A DNA stretch of 64,000 nt from Dickeya chrysanthemi NCPPB 402 (GTDB taxonomy: Bacteria; Pseudomonadota; Gammaproteobacteria; Enterobacterales; Enterobacteriaceae). The stretch lies in NCBI RefSeq assembly GCF_000406105.1, contig NZ_CM001974.1, forward strand, positions 1,465,001 to 1,529,000, given 5' to 3'. The first letter of the stretch is position 1; each line of letters starts with the position of its first letter. The position numbers and the translations under genes are program-made. Positions 8,896-17,224 of this stretch are shown here, piece after piece. Below the pieces are notes generated by a model, which saw only the letters and a program-made list of their open reading frames with translations, made no database searches and was not told the DNA's origin.

Positions 8896-10194
8896 TCACC
8901 GATTGACCAGCTTTGCCGGTAGCGCCAGCACCAACAGCGAACTGAGCAACAGGCAGAAAGCGAAGAACCACAGCGCGCCGCTGCCGCTGCCGGTTAGCTC
9001 CATGGCGAAGCCCATGATGGAGTTACTGACCAGACCGGCGATATTCGCCAGTGAGCAGGCCAGTGCAAAGCCGGTGGCGGCAGCGGTGCCGGAGAGGAAG
9101 GTGGCCGGCAGGCTGAAGAACACCGGTACGGCACCGATGATGGTGGCCTGCGCTACCGAGAACAGCAACACCGTCATCACGATGTTTTGAGTGAAGAAAG
9201 TGCTGGCCGCCATTGCCGCCGCGCCTAGCCAAAATGGCGCGATGATGTGCCAGCGCCGTTCGCGTAACCGGTCGGAGCTGGCGCCGAGTATGACCATTCC
9301 TGCCAGCGCCGCGATACTGGGGATTGCCGTCAACAAACCAATCTGACCGAGATCGGCCACGCCGGCTTTTTTAATGAAGGTCGGCAGCCAGAAGCCCATG
9401 GCATAAGCACACAGCAAAATCGAGAAATCGATGCCGCCCAGCATCCAGACTTTCAGGTTCAGGAAACCATCGCGAAAACGATGCTTCAGGTATGGCGCCT
9501 CACGGGTATCGATTGCCAGGTCGGCGCGCACCTGCGCTTTGTCCGTTTCATTCAGCCAGTTCGCTTGCTCAACGTTTTCCGGGAGTAGCCAAAAGGCCAG
9601 CACGCCAAGCAACACGCTGGGCAGGCCTTCCAACAGAAACATCCACTGCCAGCCGTGTAGCCCGTAAGCCAAATCAAAATGCGCCAGAATCCAGCCCGAC
9701 AGCGGGCCTCCCACTACGCTGGAGAGCGGCAGGCCAATCATAAACAGCGAAATAATGCGGCCACGCCGCCAGGAGGGGAACCAACGTGTCAGATAGAACA
9801 GTACGCCGGGCAGGAAACCGGCTTCCGCGGCACCAAGTAAAAAACGCAACACATAGAACTGCGCCGGCGTGGCGACAAACATCGTTCCGGCGGATAACAG
9901 CCCCCAACTTATCATGATGCGCGCAATCCAGATTCGGGCGCCGACACGTTGCAGAATCAGGTTGCTGGGGACTTCAAACAGAATATAGCCGACGAAAAAT
10001 AACCCGGCGCCCAGACCAAAGGCGATGTCGCTGAGCGCCAGTTGATTCGCCATCTGCAATTTCGCCAGCCCAATGTTGATGCGATCGAGATACGCCGCGA
10101 GATAGCACAGGCATAAAAATGGAATCAATCGCCAGGCGATTTTACGGTAAGTCGCCGCGGCACCTGTGGGCGAAGGAAAATTAACTGCGGTCAT
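8896..10194 (-). CDS. MFS transporter, anion:cation symporter (tartrate/phthalate permease-like) family
   Basis: 432 aa, about 12 predicted transmembrane segments. The N-terminal IPFLCLCYLAAYLDRINIG and the segment YILFEVPSNLILQRVGAR are signatures of the ACS family, whose members bring organic anions (tartrate, hexuronates, phthalate, 4-hydroxyphenylacetate) into the cell with protons. A central hydrophilic loop (about 200-240) separates the two six-helix halves. Start chosen at 10194 because AGGA lies 10 bases upstream; the ATG six codons earlier has no ribosome site. No catabolic gene is adjacent, so the substrate is open. It sits on the opposite strand between fdoI and fdhE and so splits the usual fdoGHI-fdhE order. 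Confidence 0.85.
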   Translation of the reverse strand: MTAVNFPSPTGAAATYRKIAWRLIPFLCLCYLAAYLDRINIGLAKLQMANQLALSDIAFGLGAGLFFVGYILFEVPSNLILQRVGARIWIARIMISWGLLSAGTMFVATPAQFYVLRFLLGAAEAGFLPGVLFYLTRWFPSWRRGRIISLFMIGLPLSSVVGGPLSGWILAHFDLAYGLHGWQWMFLLEGLPSVLLGVLAFWLLPENVEQANWLNETDKAQVRADLAIDTREAPYLKHRFRDGFLNLKVWMLGGIDFSILLCAYAMGFWLPTFIKKAGVADLGQIGLLTAIPSIAALAGMVILGASSDRLRERRWHIIAPFWLGAAAMAASTFFTQNIVMTVLLFSVAQATIIGAVPVFFSLPATFLSGTAAATGFALACSLANIAGLVSNSIMGFAMELTGSGSGALWFFAFCLLLSSLLVLALPAKLVNR

Positions 10195-10527
10195 GTACGT
10201 TGTTTCCTGCATGTAGACACAATGATCGTGTACGCATTGGGATCGTGATACGCATTGGCGCTGCGCTTTATCATGCAGCGCCGGGGGCGAAAGGTGAAAT
10301 GAATCGAACCCGCCGCAAGCCGTCTGCGCAGAACAGCCGAAGCATTGTGCTGTTGATGGCCGGTCCTGTCCATCCTGTTTAGCAGCGACGTTCCCGTTTG
10401 CCGTATTGGGCGGAAAATCACTCCTTATTGTAGGGAATAACCTGTTAACATGAAGGCATCAGAACGGGTCTGGCGCACGGGCGAGTGCGCGGTCTCTGCA
10501 ACATGAATAAACAGGAAACATCACCTG

Positions 10528-11463
10528 ATGAGTATTCGTATCGTGCCGCAGGAGCAACTGGCCGACAGTGGGAAAAGCTCAACCCTCGGCGTCATTCCTC
10601 CTTTGCTATTCGCTAACCTGAAAAGTCTCTACCGTGGCCGCGCCGAGCGTTTGCGTCAACTGGCACAGGATCACCCGTTGGCGGATTATTTGCTGTTTGC
10701 CGCCGGGGTGGTAGATGCGCAGGAGAAAGTGCACCATGACCATCCGCTGGAGAAAGATTTAACGGATCTGGTGCGCAACAGTGCCGGCCGTCCGCCGCTG
10801 GATGCCGCGACGCTGACGCGCGATCCGCACTGGCACGCTTTGCTACAGGCTTTGATCGAAGAACTTAAGGCCAGCGCCGGCGGCCAGGTGCTGGCGACGC
10901 TGGAAAACCTGGAGAAAATGTCGGTTCAGCAATGGGATGCGCTGGCGGATGCATTGCTCAGCCAGCAATTCACGGCGGAAGACAATGATAAAGCGCCGTT
11001 TGTCTGGGCGGCGCTGTCGTTGTATTGGGCTCAGATGGCGACGCAGTTGCCCGGGCGTGCGCAGGCCGAGCAGGGTGAACATCGCCAGTTCTGCCCGGTA
11101 TGCGGCAGCATGCCGGTTTCCGGCGTAGTGCAGATTGGCACCACCAGCGGCTTGCGTTACCTGCACTGCAACCTGTGCGAGACCGAGTGGCACATGGTGC
11201 GCGTCAAGTGCAGTAATTGCGAGCAGGCCGGCAAGTTGCATTACTGGTCATTGGATGACGAGAACGCGGCGATTAAAGTAGAAAGCTGCGACGACTGTGG
11301 GACGTACCTGAAGCTGTTGTATCAGGAAAAGGATCATCGGGTGGAGGCCGTGGCGGATGACCTGGCCTCGCTGGTGCTGGATGTGAAGATGGAAGAAGAG
11401 GGCTTCTCCCGCAGTAGCATCAACCCATTCCTGTTCCCGGACAGTAGCCAACAGGCGGGATAA
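10528..11463 (+). CDS. fdhE: Formate dehydrogenase accessory protein FdhE
   Basis: 311 aa, close to E. coli FdhE (309 aa). FdhE is a cytoplasmic rubredoxin-like factor needed for activity of the Tat-exported formate dehydrogenases and binds the catalytic subunit. The C-terminal half holds the paired metal-binding motifs [23 protein letters not shown] and CDDCGTYLK (about residues 190-265). The N-terminal motif [20 protein letters not shown] is also typical. GGAAA lies 10 bases before the ATG. It has its own promoter region because the MFS gene is divergent from it. Confidence 0.95.
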   Translation: MSIRIVPQEQLADSGKSSTLGVIPPLLFANLKSLYRGRAERLRQLAQDHPLADYLLFAAGVVDAQEKVHHDHPLEKDLTDLVRNSAGRPPLDAATLTRDPHWHALLQALIEELKASAGGQVLATLENLEKMSVQQWDALADALLSQQFTAEDNDKAPFVWAALSLYWAQMATQLPGRAQAEQGEHRQFCPVCGSMPVSGVVQIGTTSGLRYLHCNLCETEWHMVRVKCSNCEQAGKLHYWSLDDENAAIKVESCDDCGTYLKLLYQEKDHRVEAVADDLASLVLDVKMEEEGFSRSSINPFLFPDSSQQAG

Positions 11464-11478
11464 TTCAACCTGTCGGCA

Positions 11479-11506
11479 CGGCGCTGGTGCTCTGGAGCCA
11501 GCGCCG
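11479..11506. terminator. Hairpin downstream of fdhE
   Basis: Perfect 9-bp GC-rich stem CGGCGCTGG / CCAGCGCCG, 10-base loop, 16 bp after the fdhE stop. No T-tract follows, so termination strength is uncertain. Confidence 0.45.
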
Positions 11507-11586
11507 GCGTTGACGTTGTATCACTGACTGGTGTCAGCGCCTGCCTCGCCGCGTTACAAGAATCATAATGAGTCTTGCCGTCATGG

Positions 11587-11652
11587 GCCAACGCGCTGAG
11601 TTGTCCAAAACGCAGCGCGTTTTATTCTGCAACTTAAGTTATTTAGGGTATA
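11587..11652. repeat. Half-copy of palindromic repeat
   Basis: GCCAACGCG..TTGTCCAAAACGCAGCGCG followed by CTGCAACTTAAGTTATTTAGGGTATA resembles the right half of the copy at 52104-52241, including the inserted AACGC/GCGTT part and the terminal TTT(G/A)GGGTATA. Confidence 0.5.
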
Positions 11653-11721
11653 TTCTTTTTAATTCCACTTTCATTAATTAATTACATTTGTAATTAATTG
11701 GTTATAAGAATAAGACAATAA

Positions 11722-11765
11722 ATAAAGAGAGGTAACGTTGTTTTTTTGTTATCTCTTTTTTATTT
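11722..11765 (+). terminator. Terminator-like hairpin with T-tract
   Basis: An AAAGAGAGGTAAC arm pairs imperfectly with GTTATCTCTTT across a T-rich loop and is followed by TTTTATTTTTC. It could end a transcript reading through from fdhE; no closer gene precedes it. Confidence 0.4.
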
Positions 11766-12052
11766 TTCTTTTTTAGAATAAAGCGTTTTCTTTCCGATAT
11801 TTTGGCGTTCTTCCCCCTACCAACGGACAGGCCTGATTTTTTTATATTCTGAATGACAAGTATAGTGGCGTTGTTCAAAAGGTATTATCTGAACATGTCG
11901 TCATATTTAACTTGCCGCCATGTCGGCGTTATGGCTCGGTTTATTTTACGTGTTTTTATTTTCGCTGTTATTCCGCAGTGATAAAATCACGTGTTATTTT
12001 CCTTGCCGTAAAGAGCCGATGTATTGCGTTATTTAATGCGCAATTCGGCTGT

Positions 12053-12179
12053 TATACCCAAAATAATTCGAGTTGCAGGAAGGCGGCAAGAGAGAGAATC
12101 CCGATGAGCTTACTCAGGTAAGTGATTCGGGTGAACGAACGCAGCCAACACATCTGCAACTTGAAGTATGACGGGTATA
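12053..12179. repeat. 127-bp palindromic intergenic repeat, copy 2 (inverted)
   Basis: Near-exact inverted copy of 3429-3555, running from TATACCCAAAATAATTCGAG to ...ACTTGAAGTATGACGGGTATA. It lies about 93 bp upstream of the esterase start, within its leader/promoter region. Confidence 0.85.
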
Positions 12180-12271
12180 TTCGGGAAATGGTGAAATATG
12201 GCTATCAGGAATTATCGCCTGACAGGCGATTGTAAAATATTTTCTCTAAATCATTTAAGGACTCATTTATT

Positions 12272-13252
12272 ATGGCTAATTCAACCAGTGTTAATAATCT
12301 GATGGGATATACTAAAGGCGCACAGGTTATTCGTGTTAAACCAGTACGCCAACAAATTGATGCGATTAATGACATCGTTTATTCCCAGATTAAAAGTATA
12401 CAAAAAGTACAGCAGTTGCAAATGTCGTTGCTTGTCCCACGTACGACGACACTTAAACCGGCGATTGTCTATTTCCCCGGTGGTGGCTTCGCTTCCGCTG
12501 CGTATGCCAAATACATTGATGTGCGTATGGCGCTTGCGGAAGCCGGTTTTGTCGTCGCGGCGGCGGAATATCGTGTGGTGGCCGAGAAATACCCGGCACT
12601 GATTGAGGATGCCAAATCGGCGGTGCGTTACTTGCGTGAACACGCAGCGGAATACGGCATTGACCCGAACCGAATTGGTGTGTTGGGTGATTCCGCCGGT
12701 GGTTATGTCGCGCAGATGACCGGTGCCACGAATGGGCTGCGTAACTTTGATAAAGGGCGCTTTCTGGATAAATCGTCGGATGTTCAGGCGGTGGTTTCGG
12801 CGTACGGCATTTCCAATTTGTTGAGCATTGGCGAAGGCCTTCCCGAAAACCTGCTCGTAGTGCATGATTCGCCGGCGGTAACGGAAGCGTTGTTGGTCAA
12901 TGGCACGGCATTTGGGGATTTCCCCGGCGCCACCATTACCAGCGACCCGGTCAAAGCGCTTAATGCCAGCCCGATGGGGCATATCGACGGGAAAAAACCG
13001 CCGTATCTCATCATGCACGGCAGCGCGGATACCGTCGTTTCACCGTTGCAGAGCAAGCAACTGTATGAAGCGCTGGTAGCTGGCGGCAACAAAGCGGAGT
13101 ACTTGCTGCTGGAGGGGGCCGGTCATGGTGATATTAACTGGTTCCAGCCGGTGATCATCAACAAGATCGTGAATTGGTTCAAACAAACGCTGGGTGAACC
13201 TATCACGCAAACGGCTCCGACTGGGGGTAACGGCACCGACGGTCAGCTGTAA
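12272..13252 (+). CDS. Alpha/beta-hydrolase, Aes/HSL-type esterase
   Basis: 326 aa. The oxyanion-hole motif appears as YFPGGGFAS (about 67-75, replacing the usual HGGG), the nucleophile elbow is GVLGDSAGGYVAQ (Ser about 148), an acid residue lies in HGSADTVVSP (about 250) and the catalytic His in LEGAGHGDINWF (about 287). This is the COG0657 lipase/esterase layout, acting on short acyl esters. No signal peptide is seen, so it is probably cytoplasmic; the substrate is unknown. Start ATG preceded by AAGGACTC. It is convergent with the GH43 gene, but expression linkage to pectin or hemicellulose use is only a guess from that neighbour. Confidence 0.8.
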   Translation: MANSTSVNNLMGYTKGAQVIRVKPVRQQIDAINDIVYSQIKSIQKVQQLQMSLLVPRTTTLKPAIVYFPGGGFASAAYAKYIDVRMALAEAGFVVAAAEYRVVAEKYPALIEDAKSAVRYLREHAAEYGIDPNRIGVLGDSAGGYVAQMTGATNGLRNFDKGRFLDKSSDVQAVVSAYGISNLLSIGEGLPENLLVVHDSPAVTEALLVNGTAFGDFPGATITSDPVKALNASPMGHIDGKKPPYLIMHGSADTVVSPLQSKQLYEALVAGGNKAEYLLLEGAGHGDINWFQPVIINKIVNWFKQTLGEPITQTAPTGGNGTDGQL

Positions 13253-13257
13253 TAATC

Positions 13258-13288
13258 AACCCGGGCTGCAGGTTATGCAGCCCGGGTT
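13258..13288 (+). terminator. Strong hairpin after the esterase
   Basis: Perfect 13-bp stem AACCCGGGCTGCA / TGCAGCCCGGGTT with a GGTTA loop, 5 bp after the stop. A second hairpin with a T-run follows directly. Confidence 0.65.
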
Positions 13289-13297
13289 CCGGTAAAG

Positions 13298-13344
13298 AGA
13301 CATCAACCTTCATAGGGCCTACCCGTGAAGGTTGATGTCTTTTT
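13298..13344 (+). terminator. Rho-independent terminator, tandem to the previous hairpin
   Basis: Perfect 15-bp stem AGACATCAACCTTCA / TGAAGGTTGATGTCT, 13-base loop, then TTTT on the plus strand. The stop codon of the small minus-strand frame (13319-13516) lies in the loop. Confidence 0.75.
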
Positions 13345-13516
13345 CACGCAGATAATCGATACAGTTTTGACCGCACCCAGCGACGGCGGCATAACCCGGC
13401 GACGACGCCAGCAGGCCGGCGAGCAAACCGGCAAACCGGGAAATGTCTTTGCCCAGGCGTAAACCTAACGGGCCGGTTTTTGCCGGCGCAATAGGGCACG
13501 TTTCACCACCGCTCAT
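13319..13516 (-). CDS. Possible small Cys/Gly-rich protein, unrecognised
   Basis: 65 codons from the ATG at 13516, starting 18 bp after the GH43 stop on the same strand. It contains CPIAPAKTGPLGLRLGKDI near the N-terminus, a hydrophobic Leu/Ala stretch, and a GCGQNCIDYLREKDIN tail with two cysteines. I do not recognise a family. The composition looks protein-like rather than random, but the ribosome site is poor and the 3' end overlaps the terminator hairpin of the opposite gene. It may be a real downstream gene of the GH43 transcript or a chance frame. Confidence 0.35.
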   Translation of the reverse strand: MSGGETCPIAPAKTGPLGLRLGKDISRFAGLLAGLLASSPGYAAVAGCGQNCIDYLREKDINLHG

Positions 13517-13534
13517 CACAACGCCGTCGTGTCA

Positions 13535-15184
13535 TTAAGGCAGCGCGGTATAACGGAAGTGAGAGAAACGTACATTGCCTTCGCCCGAGGCATAGATAGC
13601 CGGTCGTAACGCCTGAAAATCGTAGCCGACGTTTTGGTTGTAGCCCGAGACTTCCATCTGTACGCCGTACTTGGTCCATTTTTCGCCATCCGGGCTGGTA
13701 TAAAGCGTCAAAATGTTACGTCGGTTGACCAGTCGCAGATGCACCGCATTGCCGGTGATATCGGCAATTTTGGCGCCGTTGCGTTCCAGCCCGTAACGGT
13801 GCATGACCGTCCCGTTGGCGTTAAACGCTAAACCGGCGTACAGACGGTTACTATAAAACAACAGCAGCCCGGCTTGCGCTTTGGGTTCAAACGCTATTTC
13901 GACATCCACCTGATAAGCGAGATCGCCGGCATTAATAAACAGGGGCGTGGTGTCTTTAGGAGAGCGGCCTTTGGCGCGCAGAAGCAAGCTGCCGTTGTCA
14001 AAGCGAATCCGCGCTTTTTCATTTTCACCCGGCATATAGAAACTCCAGACGCTGTCGAACACCGCTGGCCGAAAACTGTCTGAAAAGGCCATGCCATGGG
14101 GTACGGCATGGCCGCCGACGGGGCGGGGAATCGGCTTGCCGACGTCATAACCGGCGGAGATAAACCACCCGTCCGCCGTCCATGTGATCGGCTCCAGCAG
14201 CGTCTGTCGTCCCAGCGTCATGAAGCTGTTTTCATAGCCGTGATAAACCATGTACCACTGGCCATCCATTCCTTCCACCAGCGTCGCATGGCCGCGTGAC
14301 CACCACTTTTCGCTCGCGCTCTGCGTGCGGATAATCGGGTTATAGGGAGAGTTTTCCCAGGGACCGTTGATGGAGCGCGATCGTGCAGCGATGACCATAT
14401 GCCCGGTGGGCGGACCGGCCGTGCCGCCTTCAGCCAGCACCATGTAGAAGTAATCGCCATGCTTGAGCATCTTTGGCCCTTCCTGCGAAAAACTTTCTAC
14501 ATCCCATTCCTCCGGATATTGCCAGCCGGCGTATACCGTTTTAGCGATACCGGCCTCGCCGTCGGCAACCGAGAGACCATCGTCCCGCAGTTGCACGCGA
14601 ACACCGCCGGACATAAAAATGTAGCGTTTGCCGTCTTCACCGACGGCGTGGCCGGGATCGCTGGTGGCGCCGTTGCCGCCCTTATCGTTTTTAACCACGA
14701 TCTCACGTGGCGGCGTCCAGGCTCCGCGGATGTTATCGGCGGTAATCACATAGAATTTCTTGGTTTTGGCGCCGGAAACCGGGTCGGTCTTATTGGTAAT
14801 AAAGTAGAGGTAGTACTTATCGTTGTGCTTCACCAGTTCCGGTGCCCAGATAGAATCTACCGGCGTCGTGACCGCCGGGCCGACCGGCTGCCAGTTAATC
14901 AGATCCTGCGAATGCCAGATAACCAGACCGGGAATGGCATCAAAAGATGAGAAGGTCATGTAATAGTCATGGCCGTCTTTCAGGATAGTCGGGTCGGGAT
15001 GATCGCCGGACATAATCGGATTGAGATAGCAGCCGTTAGCCAAATCCGCCTTGCGTTGATGTTCAATACCTTGGGCCCAGGACGCGACGGCGCTATCGCC
15101 ACAAGGGGCAACGGGGCCTTCCCCATAGGCGGCCAGTGCGATGAACGCCAGTAGCCCGGCCGTACATTTCATCCAATGCCTCAT
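13535..15184 (-). CDS. Secreted glycoside hydrolase family 43 enzyme (xylosidase/arabinofuranosidase/arabinanase type)
   Basis: 549 aa with an N-terminal signal peptide (KCTAGLLAFIALAAYGEG; cleavage probably near residue 21). The GH43 five-bladed propeller is marked by GDHPDPTILKDG (general base Asp about 61), SIWAPEL (pKa-modulating acid region), FSQEGPKMLK (general acid Glu about 236) and SRGHATLVEG. The last ~190 residues form a beta-sandwich like the C-terminal modules of XynB-type GH43 proteins. Predicted to release arabinose or xylose from plant cell-wall pentosans, in the periplasm or outside. Strong ribosome site (GGGAG). It appears monocistronic apart from the small possible frame after it. 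Confidence 0.9.
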   Translation of the reverse strand: MRHWMKCTAGLLAFIALAAYGEGPVAPCGDSAVASWAQGIEHQRKADLANGCYLNPIMSGDHPDPTILKDGHDYYMTFSSFDAIPGLVIWHSQDLINWQPVGPAVTTPVDSIWAPELVKHNDKYYLYFITNKTDPVSGAKTKKFYVITADNIRGAWTPPREIVVKNDKGGNGATSDPGHAVGEDGKRYIFMSGGVRVQLRDDGLSVADGEAGIAKTVYAGWQYPEEWDVESFSQEGPKMLKHGDYFYMVLAEGGTAGPPTGHMVIAARSRSINGPWENSPYNPIIRTQSASEKWWSRGHATLVEGMDGQWYMVYHGYENSFMTLGRQTLLEPITWTADGWFISAGYDVGKPIPRPVGGHAVPHGMAFSDSFRPAVFDSVWSFYMPGENEKARIRFDNGSLLLRAKGRSPKDTTPLFINAGDLAYQVDVEIAFEPKAQAGLLLFYSNRLYAGLAFNANGTVMHRYGLERNGAKIADITGNAVHLRLVNRRNILTLYTSPDGEKWTKYGVQMEVSGYNQNVGYDFQALRPAIYASGEGNVRFSHFRYTALP

Positions 15185-15483
15185 ACTATCTCCCTGGCTT
15201 ATGAAAATAGAGGGGGACCCCGAGCGATAGCGGGATATAGCCCGATATCCTCCAATAATATTGATGAGTTTTCCGTGACTCTGCTCGAATCAGCGGGTAT
15301 TTCTTTGACGGCACTCAGGTTGAGCGCCGTGTCGGGCAAGGGCGGTACGCGTTCTCACTATGCTAAAATGGTCTACGGTTTGTCAGGCGCGGGCCTGATG
15401 AGGCAAGGGTTTTGCATGGAAAATACCCTTCATGGCGGTATGACGGCATGGTGGTATTCGATGCCGTATGGAGAGAAGAGAGA

Positions 15484-16773
15484 ATGATAGCGGACCCTTC
15501 AACGACAATTCGTTTTCTGATGGCATCGCGTCAGTGTGAGCTGAACAGCCTGCGCGGGCTGCTGCAAAGCGGCGAACTGGTGGGGCGCATCAGTCAACTG
15601 GTGCACATGCTGCAACGGGAACGAGGAACATCCAACCTGTTCCTGTGCTCGGATGGGCGGCTGTGTGCCGATGAGTTATCGCAACGCGAGCAGGATGTAC
15701 AACAGGCCGAATCGCAGTTTATGGCACAACTGGATGACCTGGCGCAGCGTGCCAGCCTGCTGCCGCAAGCCAGCCGGTTGTTCAGCCGTGTCGCCAGCGT
15801 GGTGTATACCCTGGGGCTGTTGCCGTCGATGCGCCAGCAGATGCGTCAGCGTGCGTTACCGCAGTCGGATGTGATGACGGTATTTAACGACAGCATTCGC
15901 CACCTGCTGACGCTGGTGTTTGAAGTGTCGGATACCGCAGCGGAGCCGATGATTGCCCGTGCGCTGGTGGCGATGTTCAGCTTTATGCAGGGTAAGGAGC
16001 TGGCCGGGCAGGAGCGGGCGGTCGGCGCGGCGGCGTTTGCCGCCGGTGAGTTCCCGGTCAGCGTTCAGCAGACGTTGCTGGATTTGATCGACCGTCAGGA
16101 GCGTTGCTTCGATACCTTTACCCATTTTGCCGACGACGCCAGTCGGGAACGCTGGCAATCGCTGGCGACCGACCGGGAGTTTGAGCGGTTGCGCCGCGTC
16201 GCCTGCACCCGGGTGCCGGATAATCTGTCGCCGGACGGCGGTTTGCAATGGTTCGCGCTGGCGACGGCGCGAATCGATGCCATGAAACAAATAGAAGACC
16301 AACTGGCGCAGACGTTGATGCAACTGTGCCGTGATCGTATCGCCGCGGCCGAACAAGCCTGCCTTGATCAACAAGCCGACGTCGCCGGCCTGATGGCGAT
16401 GCAGCAGGGAGAAGATCACAGCTATTCGGTATTTATCGCCCATTCAGAGGTGGAGCAGAGCCGGAGCGGGCAAGGCGGCTGGCTGGACAGCGACGGCGTG
16501 CGGCCACAACTGGGCCGTTCGTTGTTGTCGCTGGTGCAGCAGCAGACGCGGCGATTGCAGGCGCTGGATCATGAACTGGCGGCGATGCGTGCGACGCTGG
16601 ATGAGCGTCGCCAAATCGACCGGGCCAAAGGGTTATTGATGCAGCATCGGGGCTTGAGCGAGGAGGACGCTTATAAAACCCTGCGCCGCATGGCGATGAA
16701 CCAGAACAAAAAACTCATCGAGATTGCTACCGCGATGCTGGCGGTGGCCGATGTATTTCAGGAAGGCCCCTGA
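15484..16773 (+). CDS. nasR: Nitrate/nitrite-responsive antiterminator NasR
   Basis: 429 aa. NasR senses nitrate or nitrite with an N-terminal NIT domain and, when bound, lets RNA polymerase pass the nasF leader terminator by binding RNA with a C-terminal ANTAR domain. The NIT part is seen as LVHMLQRERGTSNLFL (about 38-53), where the paired arginine motif common to NIT domains occurs. The ANTAR part is ALDERRQIDRAKGLLMQHRGLSEEDAYKTLRRMAMNQNKKL in two short stretches (about 365-410). I use the ATG at 15484, preceded by a purine-rich GAGAAGAGAGA; the frame is open 24 codons further up but that part is not family-like. It lies directly before the nas promoter and leader. Confidence 0.93.
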   Translation: MIADPSTTIRFLMASRQCELNSLRGLLQSGELVGRISQLVHMLQRERGTSNLFLCSDGRLCADELSQREQDVQQAESQFMAQLDDLAQRASLLPQASRLFSRVASVVYTLGLLPSMRQQMRQRALPQSDVMTVFNDSIRHLLTLVFEVSDTAAEPMIARALVAMFSFMQGKELAGQERAVGAAAFAAGEFPVSVQQTLLDLIDRQERCFDTFTHFADDASRERWQSLATDREFERLRRVACTRVPDNLSPDGGLQWFALATARIDAMKQIEDQLAQTLMQLCRDRIAAAEQACLDQQADVAGLMAMQQGEDHSYSVFIAHSEVEQSRSGQGGWLDSDGVRPQLGRSLLSLVQQQTRRLQALDHELAAMRATLDERRQIDRAKGLLMQHRGLSEEDAYKTLRRMAMNQNKKLIEIATAMLAVADVFQEGP

Positions 16774-16804
16774 CGGGAGCAGCGCGACATCGTCGTGCAC
16801 GGAA

Positions 16805-16821
16805 TGCACATAAAATGTGCG
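16805..16821. promoter_or_regulatory. NtrC-like enhancer site
   Basis: TGCACATAAAATGTGCG matches the NtrC pattern TGCAC-N7-GTGCA with one mismatch. It is about 235 bp upstream of the sigma-54 promoter, a normal enhancer distance. A weaker half-site (TGCACTGTTCGGTCA) starts at 17022. Confidence 0.6.
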
Positions 16822-17053
16822 CCCGGTGCCAGATAACAGTGCAGTTGCAGGCGGCAACCCCGCGGCAAAGTGAGGCTCCGCTTCGATACCCGGCTGGTTT
16901 TCCAATCTGTCGGATATCCCGGCTGAATTGATCCAGCTCAATATTTGCTACGCCGCCGGCGAGCAAAATAGCCCCATCGGGACACGTCGGCGAGTCGGCG
17001 CGGCATGGACAGTCTACTCAATGCACTGTTCGGTCATAGGGATATCTGGCAGG

Positions 17054-17070
17054 TTGGCACATCCCTTGCT
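17054..17070 (+). promoter_or_regulatory. Sigma-54 promoter of the nas operon
   Basis: TTGGCAC-ATCCC-TTGCT fits the -24/-12 consensus (TGGCAC-N5-TTGCW) with GG at 17056-57 and GC at 17068-69. Predicted transcription start near 17080. Nitrogen-limitation control through NtrC is established for the Klebsiella nas operon and is inferred here. Confidence 0.88.
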
Positions 17071-17097
17071 TCATCTCCGGTAACAATTCACTGCGGC

Positions 17098-17125
17098 TTT
17101 TCCGTGCCAATGGCGGCGCGGGAAG
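17098..17125 (+). promoter_or_regulatory. NasR-binding leader hairpin (ANTAR-type hexaloop)
   Basis: Stem CCGTGCC / GGCGCGG (17102-17108 with 17115-17121), extended by wobble and A-T pairs, closes the six-base loop AATGGC. A at loop position 1 and G at position 4 are the identities recognised by ANTAR antiterminators. I could not place a clear second hexaloop hairpin next to it. Confidence 0.75.
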
Positions 17126-17134
17126 ACGCTGGGC

Positions 17135-17190
17135 AAAGGCGCCCATAAGCGTGCGATTTTTCGCATGGCTTATGGGCGCCTTTTTGTTTT
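17135..17190 (+). terminator. nasF leader attenuator (NasR-controlled)
   Basis: Perfect 16-bp stem AAAGGCGCCCATAAGC (17135-17150) / GCTTATGGGCGCCTTT (17168-17183), with an inner TGCGA/TCGCA extension, then TTGTTTTTG. It lies 35 bp before the nasF start and 10 bp after the hexaloop hairpin, as in the Klebsiella nasF leader. Confidence 0.9.
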
Positions 17191-17224
17191 TGCCGCCGAA
17201 AGGCGGGTTGCCGAGGTGTCGTTG

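Larger units (their letters stand above)
11464..12271. other. AT-rich intergenic region with repeat copies, no gene seen
   Basis: About 800 bp. Contains a hairpin after fdhE (11479-11506), a half-copy of the palindromic repeat (11587-11652), a terminator-like hairpin with a long T-tract (11722-11765) and a full inverted repeat copy (12053-12179). The open frame at 11912-12121 runs into the repeat and looks spurious. Confidence 0.6.

Noticed and set aside
11912-12121. 69-codon plus-strand frame in the fdhE-esterase gap
   Set aside because: It runs through the palindromic repeat at 12053-12179 and has no ribosome site.
17165-17224. Upstream start for nasF at 17165
   Set aside because: That ATG is inside the attenuator stem; the ATG at 17225 has a ribosome site and a proper Tat signal.
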